64,000 nucleotides of DNA from Ligustrum vulgare (GCA_963555705.1 OY743168.1:93412925-93476924), one strand, 5' to 3'. Positions 34,963 through 47,686 are shown, counted from the first letter of the stretch. The notes: generated from the letters alone by a model not told the origin. Program-made: numbers and translations.

Positions 34963-37900
34963 ATTCAAAAATTGACATCTAGATAGAGAAGACCTCACAA
35001 GCTGAAAAATGATATGTAAATGCTAGGGGGTTGTGTGAAAATAGTTTCAAAAATTTATTAAGATAGCTGGAGTTAGAAAACTCTCTGTAATTCTATTCAT
35101 ATTCACATATTTAATTGAACTTATCATTTTATCCAAATCGCTTGTCATATCACATTGGATGATCTTTAATTCAACTTATCATTTCCATCTCTCTTTCCAA
35201 ACTTTACATTTTAATAATCCCATTCAAGAGGTAAACATGCTTGTATATACCCTTGCTTTCTTTGTAGAGAAACGATCACAAACCCCAACTCACTGTCTCC
35301 CCTCTTTAAGTTCTCCCTTTTAGTATCTTCACTATATAGCTCATTATTTAAATTTGTGAACAACCAATTTCACCTTTCTTCTTAAATAAATATGTATTAT
35401 AATAACATTATATATACAGATATAAATGGACATATATCATATGTTCATATAATATTCTTCTTTAATTGCAATATATGGATTGATAGTTTATTATTTTTTT
35501 ACCTTTTGTCATGATGACTGAAAATGGTGTTAATATTTTCTGTAATTCTTTGCTTTAATTTAATGAGTAGCAACTTGTGTTAATTTGGATTAAAAAAAAT
35601 GTGATACGAAAATTTAGAGGTGCAAATGTGATGGTGAGTAATTGTTATCGACCTTTTACACAATTGTGATGTGTATATATATTTCTCTCCGTTTTATAAA
35701 CAATACTCGAAGTCACTTTTGAACCACATATTTTACTTTGAAAATATCACATTCTTTGTCTATAATTTTTTTTAAAGCCATGTTCGACGGCTCTATGTGC
35801 GTTTATAAATAATTTTTGTTATTATACGTAGTTAAAAGATGATTTTAAAAATGTGTATAATTAAAAAATGGGATGAGAAATTGTGAAATTTATAAATCAA
35901 TTTATAATTTGTTCCCGAACAAAGGCTAATGACTGTTGACGGCTTTGGGCACAATTTTTTTTATAGGTAAAGTGTGTGGTTGAAAATTAGAGAGGAAAAA
36001 TGTGTGTGGTTGAAAAGTGGTTTGAAAAATCGTGTTGTTTATAATTTGATTTATAAATCATTTCTTTTGCTTAAGTAAAATTTAAGTCAAAGTTGAGTCA
36101 ATTTTAAATTTTTAATTGAACATTTTTTTGACTTTCAATCGTACATTTTATTAACTTTTATAAAAACTACCAAAATTATAATTTTATAAACATTATGTTA
36201 CCTTCTCAAATAAGTAACGAGTGTTGAAGTAGAGATCCTATTGGAGTAAAATTTTAAGAATTGACTCTTCAAAATAAAGAGCACATTAAGTTTAGAGAGT
36301 TCAATTTCATGAGGTTTATTGGTACATGTTTCCCTTAATATTCTATTTTCAAATAAAAATGAAATTCCCTAATATCAATGTATTAGGCATGTAGCCTATG
36401 TTATATTTAGATAAAATTTATTTTAGTAAATAAAAATTGATGAATTCGGAAAAAAATGAATGCTTTGTGAAAGGTTCTTGATCCATTTGCAGCGAATCTC
36501 TTCGCCTCCTTCTCCCCACTCGAACTATTGCTTTAACTCATCGGGGGAGAAAGAAAAATTTAAGTAAAGTTCTCACATACAGTGACTGTGATTCTTATTA
36601 AATATGCGATTATTGATTTTGATTTTAATTTTTTTTTTATTCAATCAACGGGTTAAAATCAAAATTCAAATTCTTCCAATTGAGAAAAAAAAATATCAAA
36701 ATAAAGAATTTTTGCCTCTGTTCGATAACTTGTTTAAAAATAACACGTTTTCATAAATCACTTCTTAATTACACACATTTTTTTCAAATTATTTTTTTAA
36801 CAACATATTTTAGCTAAAAAGGACAAAAATGCATTTTCTATGACTGTTCAGTCATTCAGTGCTGTATTCTAAAACCTCACGGCTGGGTGGAGCTGTTGGG
36901 TTTTTCACCTCGCAGTTCTTAGGAGGATGCTCAAGGTTGTGTCACTTCAGTCCCGTTGAAAATGGCAATTTTAGGGCCAATCAATATCACTATGCGCAGG
37001 TGTCCTAAACATAGAGGACCCCCCATCCACCCCGCAATTGACCGAACAGGATCCGATCACAAGGCCCTTACGTCTTTTCCTCTAGCTCCTGTCGGCGGTG
37101 AGTGATCCCAACACAAGATCGATTAGCATAAATGTGGGAATCGGGAAATTAATTTAAGAGGAAACAAGATAATTTCTCAAACTAATTTTTAATTATACAT
37201 ATTTTCTCTCTTCACTTTTTAATCACACATTTACCCAGAAAAAACCAAAAAAAAAAAAAAAAAAAGGCTACGCAAGACCGCAGAACGCTCGTATTTACAT
37301 TGAGGCATATTTGATATAGTTGATTAGAATTTTTTTCTTAAATTCATTTTTAATCATACATTTTTATGAGATCCACTATTTCAAAAAAAAATTAATAACT
37401 TTTCAACCATACATTAAAAAATTTCTCCAATTTATTCTACACCAAATAAGCCCTTAATTGGATATACCAAATCTTTCATCAACATTTTATCAAAATTTAC
37501 TAAAAATCTTATTGGCGACTCTATTTGGTAAAAATAATTTGTTTATAATTAAAGAATATAATGTTTTCGAAATAAAATACGTGATTAAAAAATAATTTGA
37601 AAAAATATTTTATTTATAAATGTATTTATAAACTATTTATCAAACGACAGGTTAATCTATTACCTCATGAGAAAGCTAGTTCATAAAACATTAAAAAACG
37701 AATTGGCTTTTAATTTTTCTTATAATTGCACAATCAGTTTTTAATAGTGCAACAAATTTGTTTATACTAGTTTTTGAGATAAATTATATGATTTAAAAAA
37801 TATATTTTTTTAAAAAGTGTTTTGAAAAAATGTGTTGTTTATAAATTTATGTATAAATAAGTTACCAAACGGAAACTTAATTTATAAATTAGCAAAAAGT

Positions 37901-38500
37901 AACAATGTTTAGCCATCAGTTCGAGACTTCGAGTACAAAAACACGAAAAGATTTCGTCCACAAATTTCATAATGATTTTATTTATTTTTTCCTATAGATG
38001 CAAGTCTTCTTGTTCACTTTATTGTTGCTATACTCTATTTGATAAAAGTTATTTGTATATAATATATTTATATTGAGGTAGTATGTGTGATTTGAAAAAA
38101 AAAAAAGTGCAATTAAAAGTAATTTAAAAAAACATGTTGGTTATAAAATTATAAACAAATTATCAAATAGAGGAGTAGAATTTTAGTACTCTTAGGGACA
38201 ATTATAATTTAACTTCAATACACATAAACAGCCACTGGACTTCAATAGTTATCAATAGACGTCCTAGCAAATCATAATAATTATTCTGTTCATAAAAAAT
38301 AAAATAAAAATTAATGTAGTAAATTCGAAAATCAATATTTCCACGCAATGAAATAAAGAGAGCCATCCTTCAAGATATATGCGTAGTATAAGTGACTATA
38401 AAATGAGACGGTGAGGTGGCGTATCATGTCGAAACACACTAATGCACGGTGCGCATCGCAAGCTTACTTTGCCGAAACGCATATTTTAAAAAACATCTTA
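34963..38500. other. Gene-free stretch with several MITE-like blocks
   Basis: Blocks containing TTTATAAA and AACCACACATTTTAC or their complements occur near 35690-35780, 35930-36070, 36715-36850, 37130-37265, 37310-37450, 37520-37640, 37770-37880 and 38020-38170. Their termini are too degraded for confident borders. A GC-richer patch lies at about 36860-37130. No gene was recognised. Confidence 0.45.
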
Positions 38501-39209
38501 AATAAAGGTCAGTATTGCAAATATTGGTAAATCTAAGGACCTTAAAGTTAATATTAGATGAATCGTACAGGAACAATAAGGCAATTCAGAGAACGCATTT
38601 ATCATTCTCTCAGAATAAAACTCTCCTCCTCTCCTCAACAAACCCTTCTTTTCAATCCAACGGTTCATGTGGAAGGATTCGATTTGACACACGCTTTTGG
38701 AGACTCGTCCTTCGTCATCAACCCCTATATGTATTATTTTCTATCATGTATATGCACACGAAAACACAGAAATGACGTATACTCTCCCTGGCAATGATCC
38801 CTTCCTTCCTTTCTCTCCATTCCACATTATTTTCTATCCTGTATAACTGATACTCTCACCAATTTAATTCAATTTCAAATAGAAAAAATATTATATTATT
38901 TGTATATTTTGGCCTCAGTTTTTTGGATCGCGGAAGTTGAAGACCGGATCGAGAACTCCCGCACTCGAACCCTCAAGTCTCCATTGTTTTTCATAATCCG
39001 AAGGTTCATTTCTAGATATCCCACTCTTTTAGTTTATCAACAAAAGACGACGTACGGTTTTTTTTTTTTTCCTTCTCTGTTTTCGTTTAAATATTGTAGT
39101 GTTTTGCAAATGAGATGAAGGTTGCGTAGGGAGTAATTAAATAGGTATTTTTAATCAAAATCGAAGGTAAGAATTTCTAGATTCATTTCCTTTTATTTTT
39201 GTTCTCTTC

Positions 39210-39210
<1 letters not shown>

Positions 39211-39249
<39 letters not shown>
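39211..39249. repeat. (ATT)n microsatellite, about 13 units
   Basis: Uninterrupted ATT repeats lie in the inferred 5'-UTR intron of the LBD gene. Confidence 0.95.
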
Positions 39250-39712
39250 TTGTCGCTGTTCGTTTTGATGGGAAATGATGTTTGGTACGTTTGAATTTAT
39301 GGTAAACAAAATATTTTCCGGTAACAGATTTTTTAATATGTTTTGGATCTAGAAAATTCTTCACTACACGTTACAGTTTCTTGCATTCCAAGTTGATGAA
39401 GGTTTAGAGGAAAATAAAAAAATCTCGTAGTTACATTCCGGTAGTTCTCTCTTTAATATTAACTTGTTTATTTTCTTTTTCTTTAATTCATTGTTGATCT
39501 TGTTTTTTTAATTTTCCTTCTTCTGAATTTGACTTTCCTTACATACAAAAATCAGTACTTTGATTTTAAGTGTAGATTTATTGTCTTCCTATGTCGGTTT
39601 CTATATGCTATGATTTAAATGCTTCTACATTCTTCATAGTCGGATGCATTAAACACTCACACTTACTTGCACGAGTATTTTAATTTGTGGATGGATTACG
39701 CAGATCTCAGTA

Positions 39713-39714
<2 letters not shown>

Positions 39715-39810
<96 letters not shown>
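39715..39810. repeat. (AAT)n microsatellite, about 32 units
   Basis: A perfect trinucleotide run of about 96 bp ends some 60 bases before the inferred acceptor of the 5'-UTR intron. It is likely to be polymorphic in length. Confidence 0.95.
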
Positions 39811-39931
39811 GTTTGTGTTTTATTTTTATTTATTATATTAAATCTACTCAATTTTTAGATTTCGCAGGCTTGTTAAACTTCAAATAATTGATATTTGTAT
39901 GATTGATGATGTGTACAGCGAAGGAGAGGAA

Positions 39932-40849
39932 ATGTCATCATCAAATTCTCCATGTGCGGCATGCAAGTTTCTCCGGCGAAAGTGCACGCAGGAGTGTGTG
40001 TTTGCGCCATATTTTCCACCAGATAACCCTCAGAAATTCACCAATGTCCATAAAGTTTTCGGCGCCAGTAATGTTGCAAAGCTTCTCAATGAACTCAATG
40101 CCAGCCAGCGCGAGGATGCCGTAAATTCCTTAGCCTATGAGGCGGAGTATCGCCTTCGCGATCCGGTGTATGGCTGTGTTGGCCTTATTTCCATTCTACA
40201 ACATAAGCTCAAACAAGTGCAGCTCGATTTGGATAATGCGAAAAAGGAATTGGCTCATTATATTGGGCCTTCTGCAATGTTGCCAATAATTAACCACCCA
40301 GGACTCATGCAGCAGCATCCGAACTTTGGGGCCTCTGCATATCAGTTGATGCCGTATAATATGCAGTCAATGATGGGGGTGCCGGCAGGACTGTCACATG
40401 GGGCGCTGATGATCGGGGACTCACAACAGCAGCCACACGAGCAACAGATTCTTGACGCACAGCAACTAGCGGTGGTGGCGGCCGCCAGGGAACATGAGAT
40501 GTTTAGGAATTATGGACAGCAGCAACACCAGAATCAGAATGTTTTAGGGAGATTTAACACTGGTTTTGATACAACAGGAGGATCTGTTACGGGCACAGGA
40601 TTTAATAAAATTATTCCGGCCACTGCTGCCGCTGACATGCCGCCTTCCTTGGCCTTGGGTTCTTACGAAGGCAACCCTTACGGCCATCACATTCAGCAGC
40701 AGGCGGATGAGCATTCACATTCTCATCACCCTCACCAGCTCGAGCTTTTACTGCAGCAACAGACTGCTACAATTCATAATCAGACGCAGCAACTTCAAAT
40801 ATCACAGCAGAGAGCCACAAGCGAAGAGGGCAGGAGTGTTGATCCTTGA
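39932..40849 (+). CDS. LOB-domain transcription factor, LBD36/ASL1-like
   Basis: The 305-residue protein starts MSSSNSPCAACKFLRRKC. I prefer this ATG over the in-frame ATG 33 bases upstream because the family starts a few residues before the Cys motif. The LOB domain spans residues 7-107. It has a zinc-finger-like CX2CX6CX3C (C8, C11, C18, C22), a GAS block (FGASNVAKLLNEL, 43-55, through DPVYGCVG, 77-84) and a leucine-zipper-like LX6LX3LX6L stretch near 85-107. The tail (about 170-300) is rich in Gln and His. The domain and the AMLPI motif after it match LBD36/ASL1, a close relative of ASYMMETRIC LEAVES2. Class I LBD proteins are nuclear, plant-specific DNA-binding regulators of lateral-organ boundaries and leaf patterning. 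The frame is intact in one coding exon, making this the only gene here that looks functional. Exact orthology needs a tree. Confidence 0.96.
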   Translation: MSSSNSPCAACKFLRRKCTQECVFAPYFPPDNPQKFTNVHKVFGASNVAKLLNELNASQREDAVNSLAYEAEYRLRDPVYGCVGLISILQHKLKQVQLDLDNAKKELAHYIGPSAMLPIINHPGLMQQHPNFGASAYQLMPYNMQSMMGVPAGLSHGALMIGDSQQQPHEQQILDAQQLAVVAAAREHEMFRNYGQQQHQNQNVLGRFNTGFDTTGGSVTGTGFNKIIPATAAADMPPSLALGSYEGNPYGHHIQQQADEHSHSHHPHQLELLLQQQTATIHNQTQQLQISQQRATSEEGRSVDP

Positions 40850-43089
40850 TGTTAATTCAAAAAGCATCTTCTCCAAAATCAAAGGCTCAATGCCCTCTGA
40901 GCTTTATTCTTTCAAACTTTTAATCCAGGTAATCCCTCTGCTCAGTTCTGTCTATGACTATACTGTGACCTTTTCTTCACTCAGTCTCATATAGAGCATG
41001 TTTAAGCTTAAAAGAAACTACTAAAGCCATGTTTCATAGATTCCGATTAATCTAAGAAGAAAAATAGTTTACCATCTATTCGGCAACTGTGTCAGGATTT
41101 CATCTTGGTTTTTTTTTGAGGTAAAATGTACTGTTAAAATGTTGTTTGAGAAATTAAATTGTTTATAAATTGATTGCATTAAAGAAGAATTGTTACTGGA
41201 TATTTGAGATGCCCTAAATCATTAAGGGTTTTCTTTTCTCGTTCATGTGGGTGATTGCTCCCTATCATTAATGTTTGGGAGATTTGGCATCGTCTCTCTT
41301 AACATGAAATAGGGTTATATTCTTGCTGAGTGCAGTGGAAAGCAAAATTTACTATCTGTAGTATGGAGCAGCAGGAGGTTGGTTATGAGAAATTGTCTTT
41401 TCACTGCCCAGACATGTCACATTCAGTAATCATAACTCCTACCTATTAACCATAACTGCCCTTTTCACGTAGGACGCTCATTGGTTTTTGCATTTCATTT
41501 GGCAGCAGTTTATGAACCAGTTTTAGCCTAGCATCTTCCTTTAGCAGAAATTGGTACTAGTAATAAATGCATGAAACGTGTTTTAAAATTTTGGTTTCAC
41601 TTTTCAGGCAAGGAAAATTATTTCAAGAAAATAACTTGAAGAAATTTATATTTGATTGAAAATGGAATTAATATTTGAAAGAATAGTAAATGTGGAAAAT
41701 GAATTATCAATTAAACTCAAAAAAAAAATATTTTTCTTATTTTCAAGAAAAATCATGGAGATCAAGATGAGACGGGAAATGAATTAAACCTAACAAAACC
41801 ACATTCAAATGGATCAATTTAATTTTCCAATTCATGGAAAATTGTTTAATGGGTCTATCAAAAGGATACTAAGAAAAAGAATTTGGAATTAACTATTTAT
41901 TTGGTTGTTATGGACGTGGGGTGGGGTGGGGTGGGGTGTTCCTTTTTTGTTCACATAAACAAGATTAAACAACAAAAAATAAATTATTGTATTAGTGGTC
42001 CATGAAATATTTGGTTAGAAAATGATGAAAAATTATTGGTCCAATTAGATTACGATTAGTATGTAGTTTGACCAACGTAAAATTTGAAAAAGCTTTATCA
42101 AACAAGAGCTAGATTTTTCCCTTTAAATTTAGGATAGACTAGGTGTATGTTTTCATTTGTTCCATCTAGTGCATTACCCGTCCAAACACCCCCAAAGAAA
42201 TCTTAAGATCGTTCATAATGTTTTATGTTGGGTTTCAATGGACAATCCTTTTTTATTAGGATTATGAAATAGAAAAATATTGACAAAAAATTTAGAGCAA
42301 GAAAGAGCAGCTCAAATTAATTTGTGCATAGAATCGGGGGGAAAAAATGGGGTAGTTGAAATGATGCAGCATGCATTAAAACTGAAGGTAGGTTGTGGGC
42401 ATTTTCGAAGGCACTATAGTCTAGTGTCAATATCAATGTGCAATATAGGCTGTCTGGCCAGGTGAAAACAAAAGGTAGGTTGTGCTCTTTTCGATATGCG
42501 AATTTGATACTCCAAGTTTAAATGCATTCATCCTTTCCCTTTTTTTTTTCCGTCTTAATTAATTGGGCATTGAAGAATTATACTCCTGTGATTCATCTTC
42601 TGATTATTCTTTTTTGTATGCTTTTGTTGCAGCAAATTCATGGCGTACAAGGGAGAGATAGAAGTGAGAGAGGATGGACGAAAGAATAGAGGGAGGGAAG
42701 AGAGATTGGCAAACCTAGTTAGTTTTCTTTCTTTTATTAGTTCTTGGGTTTAAACGGAGAATTTTTACTCGACGGTGCATTTCGAATGGAGTAGCAGTGA
42801 GTATAACAACAGCGTTCTCTTTGTGTTTACAATACATTCAGCAGGCGCGGGTTAAAACTTACTGATGTCGTCCGCCCAACGTAGTATATGCATTTTTGCC
42901 TTGTGATATTCCAACTTGCACGTGATAGACCTTTTTTTTTAATATTTTTTGAAAATTGAAGTGTGGAATGTGACTCCAATATTTCATTTTTATCACTAGA
43001 TTTATATAACTTTTCCCATGGGACATCTCCAACCAAAAACTTCATTTAGGTGTAAATTTTGTACTAAAATGGTGTAATTTCACACTTTC
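40850..43089. other. 3' flank of the LBD gene
   Basis: A possible donor GTAATC at about 40929 hints at a 3'-UTR intron, but this is not firm. A MITE-like block lies at about 41035-41175. A (GGGGT)4 run lies at 41918-41936. Otherwise AT-rich and gene-free. Confidence 0.4.
41918..41936 (+). other. Potential G-quadruplex
   Basis: Four consecutive GGGG runs are separated by single T bases. This is a textbook intramolecular G-quadruplex pattern with one-base loops, about 1.07 kb downstream of the LBD stop codon. Confidence 0.7.
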
Positions 43090-43092
43090 TTA

Positions 43093-43596
43093 GGCTGTGT
43101 TTGAAAGGCATATTTTCCATGGAAAAGAAATGATTCACATCCATTTTTTAATCTTACCTTGTTTGATTGCTCTAAAGTTCTAGGCAATTCATTTTCCATA
43201 TTTCTACTTCACGCGCTGACTTTCCACGGAATAAAGGAATTCGTTTTCTCAACTGGGTAGGAGAATTTATTTTTCAGGGAAAATCTTGTACCATTTTCGT
43301 CACGTTTGATCATTTTTTTTAATTGATTTATTTTTTCCCAAAAATTAACATTATTATTACTAAGTACAAATTTGTTAAAAAATGGAAAAATAAAAAAATA
43401 TTATAATAACTAAATTTTACTTTATTTTCCATAGAAAATAATGTCAATCAAACAATAAAAGTTGAAAATTTTTTCACTTTTTCTGCATATAAAATTAAAC
43501 CAATCAAACACAATAAACTTTCAATTCCCAGGAATTCAATTCCTTGAAATTCATTTTCTTTCCACCCAAATTTCACCATCGCTATCAAACACAGTC
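43093..43596. mobile_element. Harbinger/Tourist-like MITE 1 (504 bp)
   Basis: Ends GGCTGTGTTTGA and, reverse-complemented, GACTGTGTTTGA are flanked by TTA on both sides (43090-43092, 43597-43599), the PIF/Harbinger target. Interior words CAATCAAACA, CCCAGGAATTCAATTCC and TTTCTTTCCACC recur in the elements at 43640, 51225 and 54644. Confidence 0.85.
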
Positions 43597-43639
43597 TTAT
43601 TTAGTCATCTACAATCTATTACTCCAAATCTTACCCTAA

Positions 43640-44379
43640 GGGCATGTTTGATTGACACAAATTTGTCAAGGAAAATGAATTTTTTTTCCCAACTTTTCTA
43701 TTTTACTCCGTTTGATTGTGAAAATTTTTCATGGAAAATATTTTCATCTCTCCCCATTCACGTGCTCATTTTGCTGGTTTTGAAGGAAACTTTTTTCTTC
43801 TACTTTTAGCAAGAAATTATTTTCCTTGCTTTTTGGAAAATCTTTTGCTTTACGTTTGATCATATTTGTTGTTATTAATTAACTTTTTTTTCAAAAAATA
43901 GTATTATTATTATCAAGTACAAAATGTGTTAAAACAGCAAAAAAAAAATGATTAAAATAGCAAAATTTTACTTTATTTGCCATGAAAATTAATGTCAATC
44001 AAACAATAAAATTTAGAAAAATTCTCACTATTTTTCACCTTGAATATTAAACCAATCAAACACTCTCAAATGATTTCCACGGAAATAATATCCAAGTAAA
44101 GCCTCTGTTTGGTAAAAAATTGTTCAAGATTTTTGTTTATATATAAATGGTGACGTGTCAATATATAATTGGTCTTGTTGAAAAGTAAAAAATGATAGGC
44201 AGAATTCTTTGAGCAGCCAAGACTATTGACCTTTCAAAAAAAAAATGGTCAAATGAGATGTTATGTATCCGTTTATAAACAGAATTTATAAATAAGTGTT
44301 TACCAAACATAGGCAAAATCTTTTTTTTGAAAAATATTTTCTTTCCACCTATTTTTCACCCTTGCAATCAAACGAGCTC
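43640..44379. mobile_element. Harbinger/Tourist-like MITE 2, interrupted by another MITE
   Basis: The left end GGGCATGTTTGATTG follows TAA (43637-43639). The right end, reverse-complemented GAGCTCGTTTGATTG, is followed by CAA (44380-44382). Its interior aligns in order with MITE 1. The homology is broken exactly where a 214-bp element sits at 44101-44314 and resumes after it. Confidence 0.72.
44101..44314. mobile_element. MITE nested in MITE 2 (214 bp)
   Basis: Inverted ends GCCTCTGTTTGGTAAA and, reverse-complemented, GCCTATGTTTGGTAAAC bound an AT-rich interior with GTTTATATATAAAT and TTTATAAACAG words. AAA flanks both sides. The host MITE homology resumes on either side, which independently supports these borders. 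Confidence 0.72.
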
Positions 44380-44382
44380 CAA

Positions 44383-47142
44383 GTGAAAAATAAACTTTAT
44401 ATTTCCTTATTATTTTCAACCCTCAACAATTAATTTATTTTGAAAATTATTTAATCACATATTCTATTGCTACTCAAATTTTATAAATCACTAAATTTGA
44501 AATAAATATTGCATTTAATTTTAATGATGAGCAATTTTATTTCAATATATTCATTAATTTTTATTTGTACTATATAAATACAATTAACTGTGTTAATAAA
44601 AATAATAATTCAAAACACATAAACATAAATAACTTAAAATCAATAAAATTAACAAAATAATATTAATGAGGGACGTAGATAGAAGAAAAAGTTTTATGCA
44701 TTCAACGTTAAAGAAAAAAAAATTATACCAAATCTACAGCACTGACACTGCACCTACCTAAATGGTGCATTGATATAGAATTGGGTTGGAGATGCTCTAA
44801 AATGTGATTCCAAAATTTGTCATGGGTCAAATGTTAAAGATTTGGTGCAGGGTCAGTGGATTCGGTTTTGGTTGAATAACTCACCTTTGGGTTAGAGTTA
44901 GATATGTCTTGTCCATGTCCACTGCGTACGTGTTGGCTAACTTGGAGCTAAAGACGCTGATTCAATCTCAAGCTGCTGATGACTTAGAAATTTGTAAATA
45001 AATGGCTCCATCAATCTTGCTTGGTTATCATGAAGTAAAAGTTATAACATTTTACTTGTTTACAAATTGATTTATTGGGTGGTGAATAAGTAAGTGTGCG
45101 TACTTGTAGATCCTCCAAAATGTACTGATAAAAATTGATTTGATCATTGTTAATTGGTAAATGGAGAATGGTTTACAACCACTTGTCAAACATATGCTTA
45201 ATGTAGTTTGACATGTAATTTCGTGATGAACTAATCACTCTCCATTTCTTGGTTGACAATTGAGTTCCAAGTTGGAATTGCCTTCAAGTCCACGCATTGC
45301 ATAGCTAGGGGTCTGCCAAACCAGGTCCCGGGCACACTACTATTCGGAAAAATCCTATGTGGGGGTGGGGTGGGGGAATTAAGTCTGGTCCATCTTTTAA
45401 AGAAGTCGACCCATTCCATTTTCAAATTTTAGCTTCTGGCTCCGCCCTTGAGACCAAAGTTCTTGTAACAACATCTACGGATGAGTAATATGTTCAAGCC
45501 TTGCCTTTACTTCACTTTAGGCGAAATTTTTCGTGTTAAAATCGGACTTGTAGGATTACGTTTCTGCATAACATTATTGGATGGATGACCACGACGTTCT
45601 TAAATCACGGGAATTATTAAAAACTTGTGGACAGTTTCAAATTTCAATAGTTTTTACATTCATGAAAATCCAATTTGGAGAATATAAGCAATAGTTTTGA
45701 TTGGCATGCGCATGGGGAGACTTGTTAAATTAGAATAATTATTCTAGCATGACCTAAAGAATGATCCATTAATTAAATTATTCAACAAGAAAGTTGACAT
45801 TTTATTAAAGAGGGTATTCTTATTGAATTATTATGAGTTTAAAAAAAAAAAAAAAAAATTGTTTATGCCAAAGACGGATATTCCTTGTTGATTTTGAATT
45901 TGAGATGAACACTAATGTGTCTACCAACAATATTATAGGAATCGGATCTAATCAAGTACAATTTTATCGGAAGATTGACTAAGGGAAGAGACAAAGTGGT
46001 CTAATCTTATTTTTTCCTATTTTAAAGGTAAACCATGTTGCACATAAAATGGATTATGCACCCCATACATGGAGGGGGATCGACCCACCATCTGAGGGGT
46101 GCTTCATCTATTTTCTAATTCATTTTGTATGTGAGAAATTATCCTTTAAAGTTAGGGAGAAGGAATTGCATTATGGCCCACTCAACCCCACCTGATACCC
46201 AATGCCCATCCGTCAAATGACGGATGCAAATAGTTTATGATGTCCTCTAGAAGCACCATAAAACCCTGTTATAAGTATGTGTGTTTTTTGTATTGTTTAT
46301 AAATAATTTTTTTAAAATGAATAGTGATTATTAGAAGAATTGATGGTTGAAATTTGATTGAAAAGACAAATATTTTTAATTGATGATTGAAATTGAGTAC
46401 TTTATAAAAAATAACTTTTTTTTAAAGAGAATCAAACAAGACATTCATTACTTTACAACTCAATTCTATCAATTCATAAACAAGTTGTTTATAAACACTT
46501 TTCAAACGTGACACGCGAGTTTTTTTCGCAAAATTAAAATTTATATATTATAATTTGTATATTTTCATTGGAGTAGAATTTTAATTTAGATCCATTAAGA
46601 TGTAAATGATATTACAAAAGTGATTTTAAAAATGTTAATTTACACCCAATTTTGGACCATGGGGAAAATGCCATGGAGCACCTTCAATCATTCTAATTAC
46701 TCTTCATATGATGGCCGAGTTGGTGGAGAGTAGGTGAGCTATAGGCATTTGATCACAATTTCAATTTTCTCTATCAACACTTTTTCTTTGAGCCTGTAGC
46801 ACCGAACTTCTCTAGTGCGCTTTACCTGATGGAGTAATTTGCAAATTATTGCTCACTCAATGGATAACGACTAGGGGTTCATCCGTAAATCAAAAAACAA
46901 ATAAATAAATCAAAAACTTACCGACTACATTACGTTCAAGATGACAAATTTGTAATTTATTTGGACATTGATGTCTCTTAAATGGATGGTTAAGCACAAA
47001 AATGGGTTCAGGTTACAAGTAACAATCCAATATTTTATTTACATGTCTTTTACCACATAAAAATAAAAATAAATAAAATGAAGAAAGAGAGAAAATTTAA
47101 GTGTCAATTCTTTCTCCTGAAACTTTCTCGATTGATTGGTTG
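44383..47142. other. Gene-free stretch
   Basis: A reverse hAT-like terminus GGCTCCGCCCTTG lies near 45437-45451 without a paired end. CATCCGTCAAATGACGGATG (about 46197-46216) is a near-perfect short hairpin. A MITE-like block with TTTATAAAC words lies at about 46270-46510. No gene is recognised. Confidence 0.4.
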
Positions 47143-47150
47143 AATAATTA

Positions 47151-47686
47151 TAGGAATGACAATGGGACGGGTATGGGGCGGGGATACCTTTTTCCGTCCC
47201 TGCCCGTTAAAGATTTACCATCTCCATTCCCGTCCCGTCCCCTCCCCATTTATTCTGGGATGGGGCGGGGTGAGGATGGGGAAGGAGCGAGTCGGGTCTA
47301 AAATGTGCAAATTCTCGTTTACATCCCTATTTGTTATTAATTTTTATTTATTTTAAGTTCTAAAATAATTTTGTACAAACAATATAAGAAAAAAATACAA
47401 GAATAATACTAATATTTTCTAAATCTAATAATTTTTACACATTCTTTGAACATTAATCGAATATATATATTCATCTTTGTTTGTATTGTTAAATTTTAAT
47501 GAAAATTGTTAATTGGGACAGGTATCGGGGACAGAGCGAGAATGGGGATAAGACGGCCATCCCCGTTCCATTCTCGGTTGGGGGATACCTTTTCATCCCC
47601 ATCCTCGTCTTTGTCGAGAATTTCTCGTTCCGCTCAGGGTGGATCCCCATTAGGTTCGAGTATTCGCCGTCCCGTTGCCGTCCCTA
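47151..47686. mobile_element. Non-autonomous hAT element (536 bp), GGGACGGG type
   Basis: Ends TAGGAATGACAATGGGACGG and, reverse-complemented, TAGGGACGGCAACGGGACGG are flanked by a perfect 8-bp duplication AATAATTA (47143-47150 and 47687-47694). The subterminal parts are GC-rich (GGGGATACC, CCCGTCCC), the centre is AT-rich and there is no transposase. Confidence 0.93.

Larger units (their letters stand above)
38560..39931 (+). promoter_or_regulatory. Probable promoter and 5' UTR of the LBD gene, with UTR intron
   Basis: A pyrimidine-rich segment (38620-38660) and a TATA-like stretch (about 38887-38908) precede a likely leader. A good donor AAG|GTAAGA at 39166/39167 and an acceptor TTTCGCAG ending at 39867 define a 701-bp intron ending 64 bases before the start codon. 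AS2-family genes are known to have 5'-UTR introns. Both long trinucleotide microsatellites fall inside this intron. The transcription start is not determined. Confidence 0.5.

Noticed and set aside
39899..39931. Upstream in-frame ATG of the LBD gene
   Set aside because: The eleven extra residues (MIDDVYSEGEE) precede the conserved start; family members begin just before the Cys motif. Use of this ATG cannot be excluded.
40566..40994. 142-codon frame overlapping the end of the LBD gene
   Set aside because: It lies in another frame of the Gln/His-rich tail and continues into the 3' UTR; it is a shadow of the real CDS.
45437..45451. hAT terminus GGCTCCGCCCTTG
   Set aside because: It resembles one end of TTF-type hAT elements, but no matching left end or 8-bp TSD was found nearby.
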